Of a stretch of 64,000 nucleotides of DNA, positions 27,901-37,738 are shown piece by piece. The stretch is from Onchocerca lupi (lineage: Eukaryota > Nematoda > Chromadorea > Rhabditida > Onchocercidae): NCBI GenBank assembly GCA_028564675.1, contig JAOVVO010000013.1, forward strand, positions 62,001-126,000. Reading direction: 5' to 3'. Made by a program: the position numbers and the translations under genes. The first letter of the stretch is position 1; each line of letters begins with the position of its first letter. Under the pieces are notes generated by a model. It made no database searches. It was not told the DNA's origin and worked only from the letters and a program-made list of their open reading frames with translations.

Positions 27901-28812
27901 TTGGCTGAGATAATAGAATCTGAAAAAGTGACAGCACAAATAAAACCTGGCAAGTCATCATGTGGAAATGTCAGTTTTCTATTATCCATATTATATATTC
28001 TCTCTCTTACAAAGTAAAATTGATGCCATCTGGCTTTACTTCAAGATTTATGATTAGAACTATTCGAAGATTTAAAAAAAATCTACGCGGAAAATTTTTA
28101 TATTGTGGCAGAGACGAATCATGATGAGATTTTATTGAATAATGGAGTATTGATTTTTTGTCTATATCACAAGACAGAATAAAAGATAATATCACGATTG
28201 CAATTGATCATTTCATTATAGTAGAGATGGGCCAAGAAGTTGGACTGGATTGGAAAGTAATGGTTGTTGAATGGTTTGAGTGAGTTGAATAACTTGAGTG
28301 AAGGACTGACTGAAAAACTAAATAATCGCCAGAATCTCCTTTTTATATCTGATAGTCCTTAGTCTGGGTGGTAGTTTGCAAAATGTGAATTATACAAAGA
28401 TTTAGTTATCAAGACAAAGGATAAGAGATGGACAATGCTTACAGTAAGCTTTAGTTTTTGCAATATTCCAGACATTTAACATGGATTTCAACATTTCAGA
28501 TAATGCATATGAGTTCTATTAGCAGTTCAAATGATGAAAAAACAGAAGCCTTTGTACAGAGATATGGATAAATGATTCATTTGTCTGAAAAATATTGCAA
28601 ATTTCTCTTATACAAAATACTTTATTTCATCATAATTATATTATAAAATATTTCGTTTTAACGATAAAATTAAGAATAAATCAAGTTTTTTTCATTTCCA
28701 GTGTGGTCTTGGGGATGCGTTTCGCTGTTCAACCTGTCCATATTGGGGCTTGCCGCCCTTCAAACCTGGAGAAGAAGGCAAAATCAAACTGGGAACAGTG
28801 AATGATGTTTAA
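24990..28812 (+). CDS. CIAPIN1: Anamorsin/CIAPIN1 (Dre2 family), cytosolic Fe-S cluster assembly protein
   Basis: Dre2/CIAPIN1 passes electrons from its NADPH-dependent diflavin reductase partner into the cytosolic Fe-S assembly machinery. Seven exons join in phase: 24990-25065, 26097-26186, 26691-26819, 26936-27036, 27547-27706, 27827-27969, 28702-28812; product 269 residues. The N-terminal two thirds is a degenerate methyltransferase-like domain (e.g. [30 protein letters not shown]), then an acidic linker ([17 protein letters not shown]) and the cysteine-rich end. [13 protein letters not shown] gives three Cys of the first cluster motif. [19 protein letters not shown] gives the complete CX2CX7CX2C second motif, split by an intron. 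The fourth Cys expected about nine residues upstream of CKNCTC is replaced by Ser. The ATG directly follows TTTTTCAG, suggesting trans-splicing at the start codon. A polyadenylation signal lies at 28,963. Confidence 0.95.
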
Positions 28813-30031
28813 ATGATTTTCTATGGTATGTTTATAATGATTTTTATGCAATATAAATTACTCGCTCCTTTTCAGTTTTGCCCTTAGATGATGGAGCCAT
28901 TTACCAAAGTTTTGAGAGCTCCCTAATTTACATAACTGAATTTTACTGGATTTGTTGTGAAAAATAAAAAAAAAAAAAAACAGATTTTTCAGTTCAAATC
29001 TCTACGAGGCTTTTTGAATATCATCGGAAATTTGGAATCTCATCAATTGAATGAATTATGGAATCAAAATCGTTAATTTAGAGCGTCGATTGACATCTCA
29101 TGAATTTTATTAAGTGTAATTAGTAATATAAGTTTTTCTAAAGTTTCTTTACTGTTAAATCTGTGAATTGTTGAGAAAAAAATTAACGTTATTTGCTCAA
29201 GTTTTTGTTCCTATTTTTCATAAACTTTACTTTCGTAATATAATATCTGTGACATTCCATAGTTACTTTAATCATGGACAATTTCAATAAATATTTGATG
29301 CCTTTGATCGAAATAATGTGAAGTGACCAAGACTGATTGTACAAAGAAAATATGTGAAAGCAAAACTTGTTTTTAACTTCCATCTATTTTTAATTAGTAA
29401 GGAGAGTAGAGAAATTACATGTCATTATTTCATGAAAATTATCATCATTACAAATTTATGGCTTTATCACTGATATACCTTGATATCTTCTTTCCAATAA
29501 ATTTTTTTATAAGATTCGGTCGTTTTTTGTGGTTTTGTTTTCCTGAATACATTTTGAAAAGATTTCCATTTATAAATAATGTGGTCTTTTCAACGATGAC
29601 TTTAGAGTTATAATTAATTTCGATTTTGATTTATTGCCATGATTGCGTGCAATTTTTGAAGTCTTCCAAAAATGCGTAAAACTGCTATTATAAGTTGAAG
29701 AAGCACGATATGCATCCAAACGGGAAAATTAACGAGAAAGTACATTCCATCTATTTTTTGTATTTATCGTGATTTATGTTTTTAAAGTCAAGATTTCTCG
29801 AATTTTTTTAATGAAAACCAATCATCTTAGGGCAGAGGCAGATTTTGATACTTTTAGACGATGAAATTGCTGTTACATATTTATGTATGGGTTTGCATTG
29901 TTCACAAGAACACCATTTTCTAATTCATTGGTTGCTCATTCAGTTTGTTTATCACTTACATACTTACTTATCAACAAGTTAAAGGAAGTAATTGTCATTA
30001 TTCAATTTATTAATTTTCCGATTTTTAGAAA
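28813..30031. other. 3' UTR of CIAPIN1 and AT-rich spacer
   Basis: No coding exon could be supported between the CIAPIN1 stop and the next gene on the same strand. The spacer ends in ATTTTTAG at 30,028, three bases before the next start codon. Confidence 0.45.
28963..28968 (+). terminator. Polyadenylation signal of CIAPIN1
   Basis: AATAAA lies 151 bases after the CIAPIN1 stop codon, at the head of a run of A residues. Confidence 0.5.
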
Positions 30032-31209
30032 ATGTCTGTTGCTGATTTTCTGAAGGATTTGCCATCGCGTAACAAAGCTAATTTTTCGTCTTTCTTGAAA
30101 CAAGTAACTAGATTTTTGTTTACTGATTGATTGGTGGGAAGCAACATTAAAAAATTTATGATGCAGGGTAAAATTCATAACATCAATCGAAGTTCATTAA
30201 GACATTACAAAGTGATTGTGATATTCAGCAATCTCTTGAGATAATATGAAGGATATTCAGTTTTGATGCTTTAACCTATTTCTGTTTTTGGCCAAACTTC
30301 AGAACCATCTGCTGTTTTCCACCTTTCAGAAAAAACTAGTTACCAAGACTTCCTTTTCTGTGGTTGTTCTGTCAAAAAATAATTTAAGTTTTTGCTTTCA
30401 TTAGGATTCTAATATTTGATTAAGCGTCATGCGGCAGTGATAGTTATTAGAAATTAAAAGTTAAGGTTTGCCGTACTGATGATTTCTTTTCCTTTTTTTT
30501 CTTTTTTTTTTTTTTTTTTTCAGAGTGGAAAGCCAGTGGTGGATCGCGTCACTCAACAAACAGATGATGAAAAACGGATAATTTTTGATATGAAACCACT
30601 TTTGTTAAGGTATTTACAATCAAATTGGGGGAATAATCCATCTTGTTCAACATCGGTAAAGTTTGCATATTTTCACTGCAGGATTTCTAAACAGCAAAAA
30701 TCAAATATGATAGGATCTTTTCCTGCTGTGCTCACGGCATTCGTATTAAAATTATTTGTGAGAAGCGCAACTATAATAGGCTAGCTTATTATGAGTCACA
30801 TCTTGATCCTTCGCTAAAATTTAAGGTACTCTGAATTCCTGTTTTCTTGCTAATATGATGGTGTGTTCTAAGGTAATAAAAATATTGTTTGACTTATAAT
30901 TACAAGCATTACGATTACAATTTTCTATAATTACTAACATTACATCCAATCGATAAAATGTAGAAATTGAAAAGTTAAGTGTGAAATTTTCATTTCTTCT
31001 CACGCATTATAGCAATAACATTTGTGATCAAGCTTTCAGAATCTAGTTATCGTAAGCTAAACTGATTATGTCTAAACAAAAACAATTTACTTCAGAGCAT
31101 CCGATCAACACGTTCAGAGCGAAAGCGTACATCTGATTTAAGTAGCAGCACAACCGATGAAAGTGAAAATACTAGTGGAGCACGTGTAAAAACAAGGAGG
31201 AGAGAGTGA
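30032..31209 (+). CDS. Small orphan protein with basic, Ser-rich tail
   Basis: I do not recognise this gene. The first exon 30032-30103 (MSVADFLKDLPSRNKANFSS) starts three bases after an acceptor. The second, 30524-30655, follows a long poly-T tract ending in CAG. The last, 31096-31209, ends VKTRRRE-stop. A middle exon, 30763-30825, encodes KRNYNRLAYYESHLDPSLKF and fits in phase 0 on both sides. An alternative model uses the AAG/GTATTT donor at 30,609 and a longer middle exon from an acceptor around 30,697. The product is about 127 residues, lacks signal peptide or membrane segment, and its last third is basic and Ser/Thr-rich (STRSERKRTSDLSSS), as in many nuclear proteins. AATAAA at 31,305 follows the stop. 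The coding call is good; the middle exon and function are uncertain. Confidence 0.6.
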
Positions 31210-31304
31210 TTTCTACAATCGGTATTGTTTCAAATGTCTGTAATTGATAGAGATTAAATGGTTATTAAATTTTACAGTAATTTGAATGCCAAATATCCCG
31301 GTAA

Positions 31305-31310
31305 AATAAA
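31305..31310 (+). terminator. Polyadenylation signal of the 30 kb orphan gene
   Basis: AATAAA lies 96 bases after the stop codon at 31,209. Confidence 0.45.
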
Positions 31311-32970
31311 ATTGTTTATTGGAAAATTTAGCAACATTCAAACTATGAAAACTCATTTTTATATATCTTCAAATAATATTGTAATATTTAACTTTTTACT
31401 ACCTTATTGATTTGATATTTCCGTTCTAGTTATTCTATGTTTATCCATGTTTAAATCTAACTCTGAATATATATATATATATTTTTAACATTAAAATGAA
31501 TCTTTGGGTATCTTATGAGTCTCATGAGCTTTTTTTGCTCTTTGAATAATCAATTTTTATCGCTGTTTTCTTATTTCTTTGATAATGGGAAATCCTTTCA
31601 TCTCTATTACATATGCTGTGTCTCGGTAATAGAGGAATATCAAATTAGTGTATATAATTTAGCATTTTTTATACCTGTGGAAACTAGAAAACATTCGTGA
31701 TGTATATTTATTAGTGCGTATCATTTTAAAAGTTTATTGTTGAAGTCTTCCCTGGATAAGAATATTGGTGTGATTCATTTCTCATTTTTTTTTCTTCACT
31801 TGCGATGTTATCAATAGTGTATATTATAATTTTGATGTATTTTTTTATTTGAGTATTATACGAACTATAGCGTGGTATCCATTTGCATAAAATATATTTG
31901 ATGGGAAAAACAGAAAGAAGGGTATCCATTTTTCTTTCTTCTTTGTTAACATTCTGCAATTAACAGAACTTCATAATAATCAATGATGATTAAAATGGTA
32001 CATTTAAAAAGGCATTTCGCAGAGAGAAAGAGAAAGAGAGAACTGTTCAATTTCTAGATGTTAACGTCCAGAATGCTGAATTGCAAGATATGGTGATGTT
32101 TCTCTTTCCTAATTATCTATAGTGCCTCAAAAGATTAATTTCTTTTTTAAATTTCTTTTTTTTTTTAAAGTTCCTTCTGTCTTTAATTACATACTACATT
32201 GTAATTTTGCTTTATCACCAGTTTTGCTAGAAAGCTTCGTAAATTCCTAAATTGATAGAAAAAGGATTTCCTTCTTCTATTCATCTGCTACCAGTCAATG
32301 TTTGTGATTAGAACTACAGTTTTCTTTTTCCTTTAAAATTCTAGTTAAAATTTGAGGAAGTGATACATATATTTAAATCATCATTGTATTTATAATTTAA
32401 AATCGTAGTTTTAAAAACTGTAAAAAAGAAAAAGTGTTTTTGTGCTAAGGAACCTAAAAACATTGTATATTATCAGCATAAATAGTTGGAGATACGTATT
32501 CATTATAAACTTGGTTCAAATAATGAGAAGCAAATTGTAATCTTTGGAAATTATAAGTACTGATTTGGAAAGCTATCGACCTTCAGTCATCAGCGATTTC
32601 GATGGAGTGATCTGGGATTCCGGGATTGTAAATTCCGTGTATTCAGACTTCTCCTCTGTTGAGTTTCTTGAAATTTTAATGTCGATTTCAATGTGGAAAT
32701 GATTTTTTTAATCTTGGAATAAAAAAAGAAGTATCGGTAATTGATATTGTTACCATCGTGATGTCTCAATGGATGTATCGATACTCAATCTTACCCACAG
32801 TAGTTTTTGGACATTATTATACTTACTAGAATACGCTACGCATTATTATTTAACCATGAACTTTCTGCATTTAATAAAAATATCGCTACTTGACAATATT
32901 AGCTGAACGCATTTTCATTTTATATCAATTAAACCCGGACATGGGAAGTGTGGTTAATCCAGCTAATCTT
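31311..32970. other. Intergenic, AT-rich with microsatellites
   Basis: It contains a (TA)n run at about 31,461-31,482 and a purine-rich GAGAGAAAGAGAAAGAGAGA stretch at about 32,022-32,041. No exon with a plausible reading frame and splice sites was found. Confidence 0.5.
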
Positions 32971-33322
32971 TATAAATAAAAATGTGAATGCTCGTTTGTT
33001 CGAAATCTTAAATCTTTCACGGTCCTTAAATAAACACGCGCCTATTCGAATGTAACGTTGTAGCAAATTTTCAAATCAACAAGTGAAGAATCTGGAAAGT
33101 AGTGTAAAAATTAACAATGCAGAAAAGTAGATGTGACCAACAAATTCAGTCCACTCACTTACTTTTACCTGTGCAGGTGTGACAGGTAAAGAAAAAAAAA
33201 TATATCAATACAGAAACACGCGTTTATTCAAATCCAAGGTTTTACCAAAGTTCCAAATTAGTCGGTGAAGAATTGGAAACATTATGTGAAAATGAACAAG
33301 GAAATTTATATTTTTATTTATA
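32971..33322. mobile_element. MITE-like non-autonomous element with terminal inverted repeats
   Basis: The left end TATAAATAAAAATGTGAA (32,971) is matched on the opposite strand by the right end (ATTTTTATTTATA, finishing at about 33,322), giving inverted termini of about 13-15 bases and a length of about 350 bases. Inside are two diverged direct copies of an approximately 85-base unit (33,031-33,118 and 33,213-33,300), sharing AAACACGCG, TATTC-AAT, GTGAAGAAT and TGGAAA. A related sequence in reverse orientation occurs at 37,739-37,900. No transposase is encoded. No target-site duplication could be fixed because both flanks are AT-rich. Confidence 0.6.
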
Positions 33323-34018
33323 TAGGTTATTAAAGTATCCGATAATCAATTGTTGAGATTTCGCATTATAATTAAATTTATTGCTTCTTAAATTTATTGC
33401 TAAATTTATTTCTTAAATTTATTACTCTTTTATGTATTTATTCTAACAATGTTAAGTACTCTTGATTCCTTTCTTCTTAGGCATATAGAATTTTTAATTG
33501 TATTTTATAGTGTTTTGTCAAAATATTTGTATCAGTCATTAAATGATTATACAGGAAAATATAATAAACATGATGCAATTCAGACAAGAATAGAAGAATA
33601 ACTTTTATCTCACTAATATAAAATTATCAAATTTTTTCATGCATTAAAAGTTCCTAGGAAATTCAGTTATCCAATTTCGATTAGAATGTTGGTTGGTGAA
33701 TGATACAGATAAGCTTCTGGAATAGTCCTTCGAATTATTATGTAGATGGCAAGAAAAGCGAACAATTCAGAAACTAGAAAGATTTAGTATTTTTATGAAA
33801 GTGAGATAAAAATTATACTTCCCATTCTCAGATGAGACAACTGAATAATGCTTCTTAATTTGTTGAGATGTTACACTCTGGTCTTTAGGATGATTATGAT
33901 TATACTGATTGAGTAGCAATAATAAACATTTAAATGAATCAGAAGTAAACCAAACCTTATTGGTAATGGAAAGCTATGTTTTGTCGTCGAATGAGATGAA
34001 ATTAACTCACACGAAAAA
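33323..34018. other. Intergenic between the MITE-like element and the 34 kb minus-strand gene
   Basis: AT-rich, including a run of diverged AAATTTATT units at about 33,370-33,425. No gene was seen. Confidence 0.4.
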
Positions 34019-34810
34019 TTATTGGAAATTTCTTGAGCATTTATCATATCCGTTAATGGCATCTCTAACGTCAATGCCGGATTTCCAGTGAACAGTGTTG
34101 AACTGAAATATAATAATTGATAACTGCTGAAACAACAAATGATCATAGCTTAGATTAAAAGGGATCGTACTAATTTGAAACAGATTACGAAAAATGGCTG
34201 TATAGATGGAATAAGTTGTTGAATGTTTCGTTTCAGCAAAGTTTCAGAATTAAAGGAAAGCACTCGATATCTCTCGTTAATGTCATTATTCAAAAATTCT
34301 TGAATGACATACGTGATTTGATACGATGATTGATTTCCATTTCCATCTCTTCCCGTTCTTTCTTCCTCCTTTACAATTACTGATGAAGTTTTCGGAACAC
34401 TTTGATATACTGAAGAGTGTAAACTTTGCAATAGCATATTTGGATTGCCAGCAGTTCTTTCATTCTACAAATAGCACAATTAGCGCTAATCTCTGAATAA
34501 TAGAAATTAGAATCTAAATAGAAATGATGATTGCACAATGTGTTTTATAGAAATTTTGAAGAATCTAACTCTCTTTAAAAATCTCATCCATTCTATTCAT
34601 ATCGTAATATACGCTTAAACACATAACTTAAAATCTGATGCTTTGAATTAATCTTGAATTTTAGAAGTTCTACGACAAATTTTCAAGACTTTAATTTGAA
34701 ATTGTAATTTTTAATGAAAAATATTACTTTTTCCGAAGTGGTATTTTTGAGTTCGAGTTGCAAATCATTCGAGATATTTTCAGGAATAGCATTTCGCTTT
34801 TCATTTATAA
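34019..34810 (-). CDS. Orphan, probably secreted protein (5' end unresolved)
   Basis: Three minus-strand exons join in phase with good borders: 34,810-34,728, 34,464-34,189 and 34,102-34,019 (stop at 34,019-34,021). They encode about 147 residues containing NIS and NTT glycosylation sequons near the front, a Ser-rich middle (LLQSLHSSVYQSVPKTSS) and a more ordered second half (YQITYVIQEFLNNDINERYR ... GIDVRDAINGYDKC). The first exon starts in phase 1, so an upstream exon with the start is needed. A short ATG frame at 34,930 (MVKVVFIMRIG) could supply it but is weak. There is no membrane segment in the resolved part. No family recognised. It lies head to tail with the next minus-strand gene. 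Confidence 0.45.
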
Positions 34811-35308
34811 CTAAAATGAGCACATCTCATACATGATAATTAGCGAAAACGAATTCTCCTTATGTTGAAATGAGAGATGGCGTATATTTTAAGTACACCC
34901 AATTCTCATAATGAAGACTACTTTGACCATAACTTGTTTGGAATCATTAAACCACGTGGTCTAAATTCCTCATCTGTTTAATTTCACTTATACTACAACT
35001 CATCACATGTTTTCCTTAAAAAAACTTTTAATTATTTCACATGTCTTCAATATATTTAAGCTCGAAAACTTGTTTAGACGACTGGAAAAACTTTGGTGTT
35101 ATTTTAATTTTTTATTCTTAAAAAGGATGTTCCAATATAAATTATATTGGGGTTCTGCTGCGTTCGTTACCTTACCTATCGTTGAAATGATTGGAACTTA
35201 AGTAAATTTCACTAACAACTTGAAAACAGCAAGTAAATCAATATGCTTCTTGCTAAACTAAATGATTTTGCCAAGTCAATGATTATTCAAAGAATCGCCT
35301 TCTCATTG

Positions 35309-36199
35309 TCAATACATTCTGAAGTCAGCTCTTGTTTTGTTATTTGCAAGAATACCATTACTATCAGCTTGGATATCACAGTGTTTCATTCTATTCATCG
35401 TTGATATATCGTTGACAGATTTTTGTGTTGACTGTACACTGTCCATCAAGCTTTCCTCTTTCTTGTCATCTGTTATTCGAATCTGAAAGAGTTTGCCCTG
35501 TTTGACATTCTTTGTTGTCAAAAGTTTTGTAATGTTAAAAAAATGAAACCTTTCATATTGCAATACTAAATAAATCTTTTTAAATTTCAAAATTTCAAAT
35601 TTACAAATATCCTTGGACTTCTTTTATTCCAACAATGAGTATTAGCAATATGCAGAATGAAAAATAGAGATGCTTGAATTATTCTGTTATTCTCGAAGAA
35701 ACAGTCAGAACTTTGTAAGAATGCCTAAGGCCTTTTATGATAAATTGACAAGGTCAGCATGATTTTTAAGAGATTTAAAAGATGCAATTTGACAGATTTG
35801 AAAGTAATCATTACTTGTTGATCAGATGATACAATATCATTTTGTTGCTCCATTGCTTGGCTTTGTCTGGTTTTGATAAAACAGATAGTTAGGAAGAAGG
35901 ATAGTACAGCAAATGATATAAGGCCTAGGAATGATAGCGTAAGCACAATACTCCATCTGGAAGAAATTTATAACGAAATTAGCTAAAGAGCTGTATGGTA
36001 GTGTTATGGTTTCAGGGAACTTTCCCTTCACACCAACGATTCTACTTTCAAAATTCTTCGAGATTCTTCTTTCGCAATTTTTGCGAATCCGTAAATTTTT
36101 AGGAACCAAAAACATGGCACTAGCCAAACTGACAATAAAGAGAAGAATTTTTGACGTGTTAAACATCTTATAATCCAACCCTTCATTTATAATAGCCAT
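35309..36199 (-). CDS. Orphan single-pass membrane protein (5' part uncertain)
   Basis: Two well-bordered exons, 35,956-35,815 and 35,482-35,309, join in phase 0. The first is a strong membrane segment (WSIVLTLSFLGLISFAVLSF) followed by a basic stop-transfer (IKTRQSQ). The second is a polar cytoplasmic-type tail (DDKKEESLMDSVQSTQKSV) ending DFRMY-stop. Upstream, ATG at 36,199 or 36,166 opens a signal-peptide-like run (MFNTSKILLFIVSLASAMFL) plus a basic stretch. Joining it in frame needs the poor donor AA/GTTCCC near 35,998, so the 5' exon may be different. The likely layout is signal peptide, very short ectodomain, membrane segment and a tail of about 70 residues. No family recognised. Confidence 0.45.
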
Positions 36200-36453
36200 G
36201 CGTTTTGCTTATTTGGAGATGGGAAGAATGGAACTTTTATGTTAATAAACCGTTGCTTCAGATAACAGAAGATACGAATGAAATGAGAATATACGCTATC
36301 CTCATTGATGCTTCCATTTTTTTTGCAAATTATTGCTTGCATTTTTCATCATCAATTCTAAAATCTAAATGCACTGAAATTGATGTCAACTGCAGATATG
36401 ATAATAATCATATTTTCATCAACTATGCAAATTTGATAAGCGATTGGAAGGAA

Positions 36454-36460
36454 TATAAAA
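36454..36460 (+). promoter_or_regulatory. TATA box of the Ala-rich secreted protein gene
   Basis: TATAAAA lies 43 bases upstream of the ATG at 36,503, in the roughly 300-base interval shared with the divergent minus-strand membrane-protein gene. Confidence 0.4.
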
Positions 36461-36502
36461 ATGATTGATTTCTTTGATCTGTCATTATTCATTACCTAAC
36501 CG

Positions 36503-36999
36503 ATGGCATTCTCTACGGCTCTCTTCATTATGATGTTCATTCTGCTGTGCGGAAATGGAAATTACGGGCAGGAAGGTAATGAAACTATCTTCTTCTTCAG
36601 CAACGAGAAGAGTTTCGATTTGAAGGAGAATAGCGAAGATTAGCCTGATCAGAGATCAAACTTGTAACGACACCTTTTATTTCAGCAGGAACTGCAGTAG
36701 CAACAGGTGAGGGGACAGAGGCACAGTCCAAAGCAGCAGCAAGTGAAACAAGCGCAATGTATGCATCAAAAGCAGCAACAGAACCAGCAGCGCAAACAAC
36801 CGGGAAGGCGGAAGCGACAGAAGCAGTCGCCGAAGGAGCAGCAACTGCAGCGGCGGAGGCACAACCGGCAGCCGAGGCAGCAACAAAAGAGGCGGCTATG
36901 GAGATGTATATGGTTACCGGAGATGCGAAAGGCAGAACAGTTACTCCGGCGGCTGGAGCGAGTATTGGCATTATGCCTCCAATGAGTCAGTTTCAATGA
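36503..36999 (+). CDS. Alanine-rich secreted protein
   Basis: Two exons, 36503-36575 and 36686-36999, join in phase and give 128 residues. Residues 1-20 form a clear signal peptide (MAFSTALFIMMFILLCGNG). The mature part is extremely rich in Ala with Glu, Thr, Gln and Lys (e.g. AEATEAVAEGAATAAAEAQP) and lacks Cys. It ends in a less biased tail (MYMVTGDAKGRTVTPAAGAS ... MPPMSQFQ). Exon 2 is far more GC-rich than its surroundings. No family recognised. The composition is that of helical or structural secreted proteins such as cuticle, sheath or antifreeze-like polypeptides, but that is only an analogy. A TATA box lies just upstream and a long hairpin just after the stop. Both strands of exon 2 are open in several frames because of the repeat-like GCA codons; the signal peptide and splice fit select this frame. 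Confidence 0.65.
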
Positions 37000-37034
37000 A
37001 AGTTTCAGGAGAAGTTCCTACAATTCCTTAACTG

Positions 37035-37097
37035 CTTCTGCACTGCGCCACTGCTAGTCCTGCAGTGCAGCAGTAGCAGTGGCAGTAGTAGCAGAAG
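37035..37097. repeat. Imperfect 60-base inverted repeat in the 3' region of the Ala-rich gene
   Basis: The left arm CTTCTGCACTGCGCCACTGC and the right arm (TAGCAGTGG ... GCAGAAG) are reverse complements with a few mismatches. They surround a loop of about 17 bases that is itself partly palindromic (CTGCAGTGCAG). It starts 36 bases after the stop codon and would fold as a stable RNA hairpin on either strand. Confidence 0.6.
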
Positions 37098-37192
37098 TAT
37101 TTGTCCATGAATTGTCACTGTATGATGCATCTTTTAAAGCGTAGACAATTGTTAACAGTATTAAATTGATAAAATTACTGGTTGAAACAAAG

Positions 37193-37227
37193 TATCATCA
37201 TCATTATCATCATCATCATCATCATTT
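37193..37227. repeat. (ATC)n trinucleotide microsatellite
   Basis: About eleven ATC/ATT units. On the minus strand it reads as an Asp run in one frame, but no intact gene could be built around it. Confidence 0.8.
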
Positions 37228-37280
37228 TCTCGTTCCAGGTTATACGATGCAGCTGATTGTTCAGCTATTGGCGAATTATA

Positions 37281-37645
37281 TCATATTTGGCTTATGAAAA
37301 TTGACAGAAGACATTTGGAGGAAATGGAAATATTTGAGATTTTCCTCAGTTCTCTTTGTTGTGATTCATTTTGATCATCGTCAAGCATCAAAAATGAGAC
37401 TTCAATTCTTTCTTCATACTGCATATTTCGTGAAATGTAGCAACTAACCAATAAAAATAAAACGATGATCAATGATATGATGATAACAGCAACTCTCTCT
37501 CTCTCTCATACTCAGTCCCAATATCTATTCCTGGTACTACTTTAATTCTGATCCTGATTTGACCTCTTTCATACAATTCCTTCTTAATATACTTCGAGCA
37601 ACGCATAAATTTGATTAAAATTTCAAATTTATGTATTATCTTCTT
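37281..37645 (-). pseudogene. Possible broken single-pass membrane protein gene
   Basis: On the minus strand an open frame from about 37,645 encodes a plausible extracellular end (YIKKELYERGQIRIRIKVVP, then GIDIGTEYERERE). It runs into an (AG)7 microsatellite at 37,494-37,507. Directly after it, but in another frame, comes a perfect membrane segment (VAVIIISLIIVLFLLVSCYI) with a polar tail (LDDDDQ-like, stop at 37,281). Removing two bases from the AG run would join the two. This may be a gene inactivated or made variable by repeat slippage. Alternatively the two frames are unrelated, or exons are missing. No start, splice borders or homologue could be fixed. Confidence 0.25.
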
Positions 37646-37738
37646 CTATGGTACCTGTACATATTGCCGAAGATCACTTACTTATGATAAATTCTAATAA
37701 TAGTATTATATAAATAATAGTATTATATAATAGTATTA

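Noticed and set aside
35837..35956. Reading the 35.9 kb exon in the frame MEYCAYAIIPRPYI
   Set aside because: The alternative frame gives a clean membrane segment and joins the next exon in phase; this one does not.
36205..36468. 87-codon plus-strand frame
   Set aside because: It occupies the shared promoter interval of two better-supported divergent genes and has no splice or start context.
36597..36971. 124-codon Ala/Ser/Val-rich minus-strand frame and other frames over the Ala-rich exon
   Set aside because: GCA/GCG-rich repeats keep several frames open. Only the plus frame has a signal peptide, start, intron phase and stop that fit.
37050..37252. Asp-run and Ser/Thr/Ala-rich minus-strand exons following the broken membrane protein
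   Set aside because: They fall on the (ATC)n microsatellite and on the hairpin, and their intron phases do not match.
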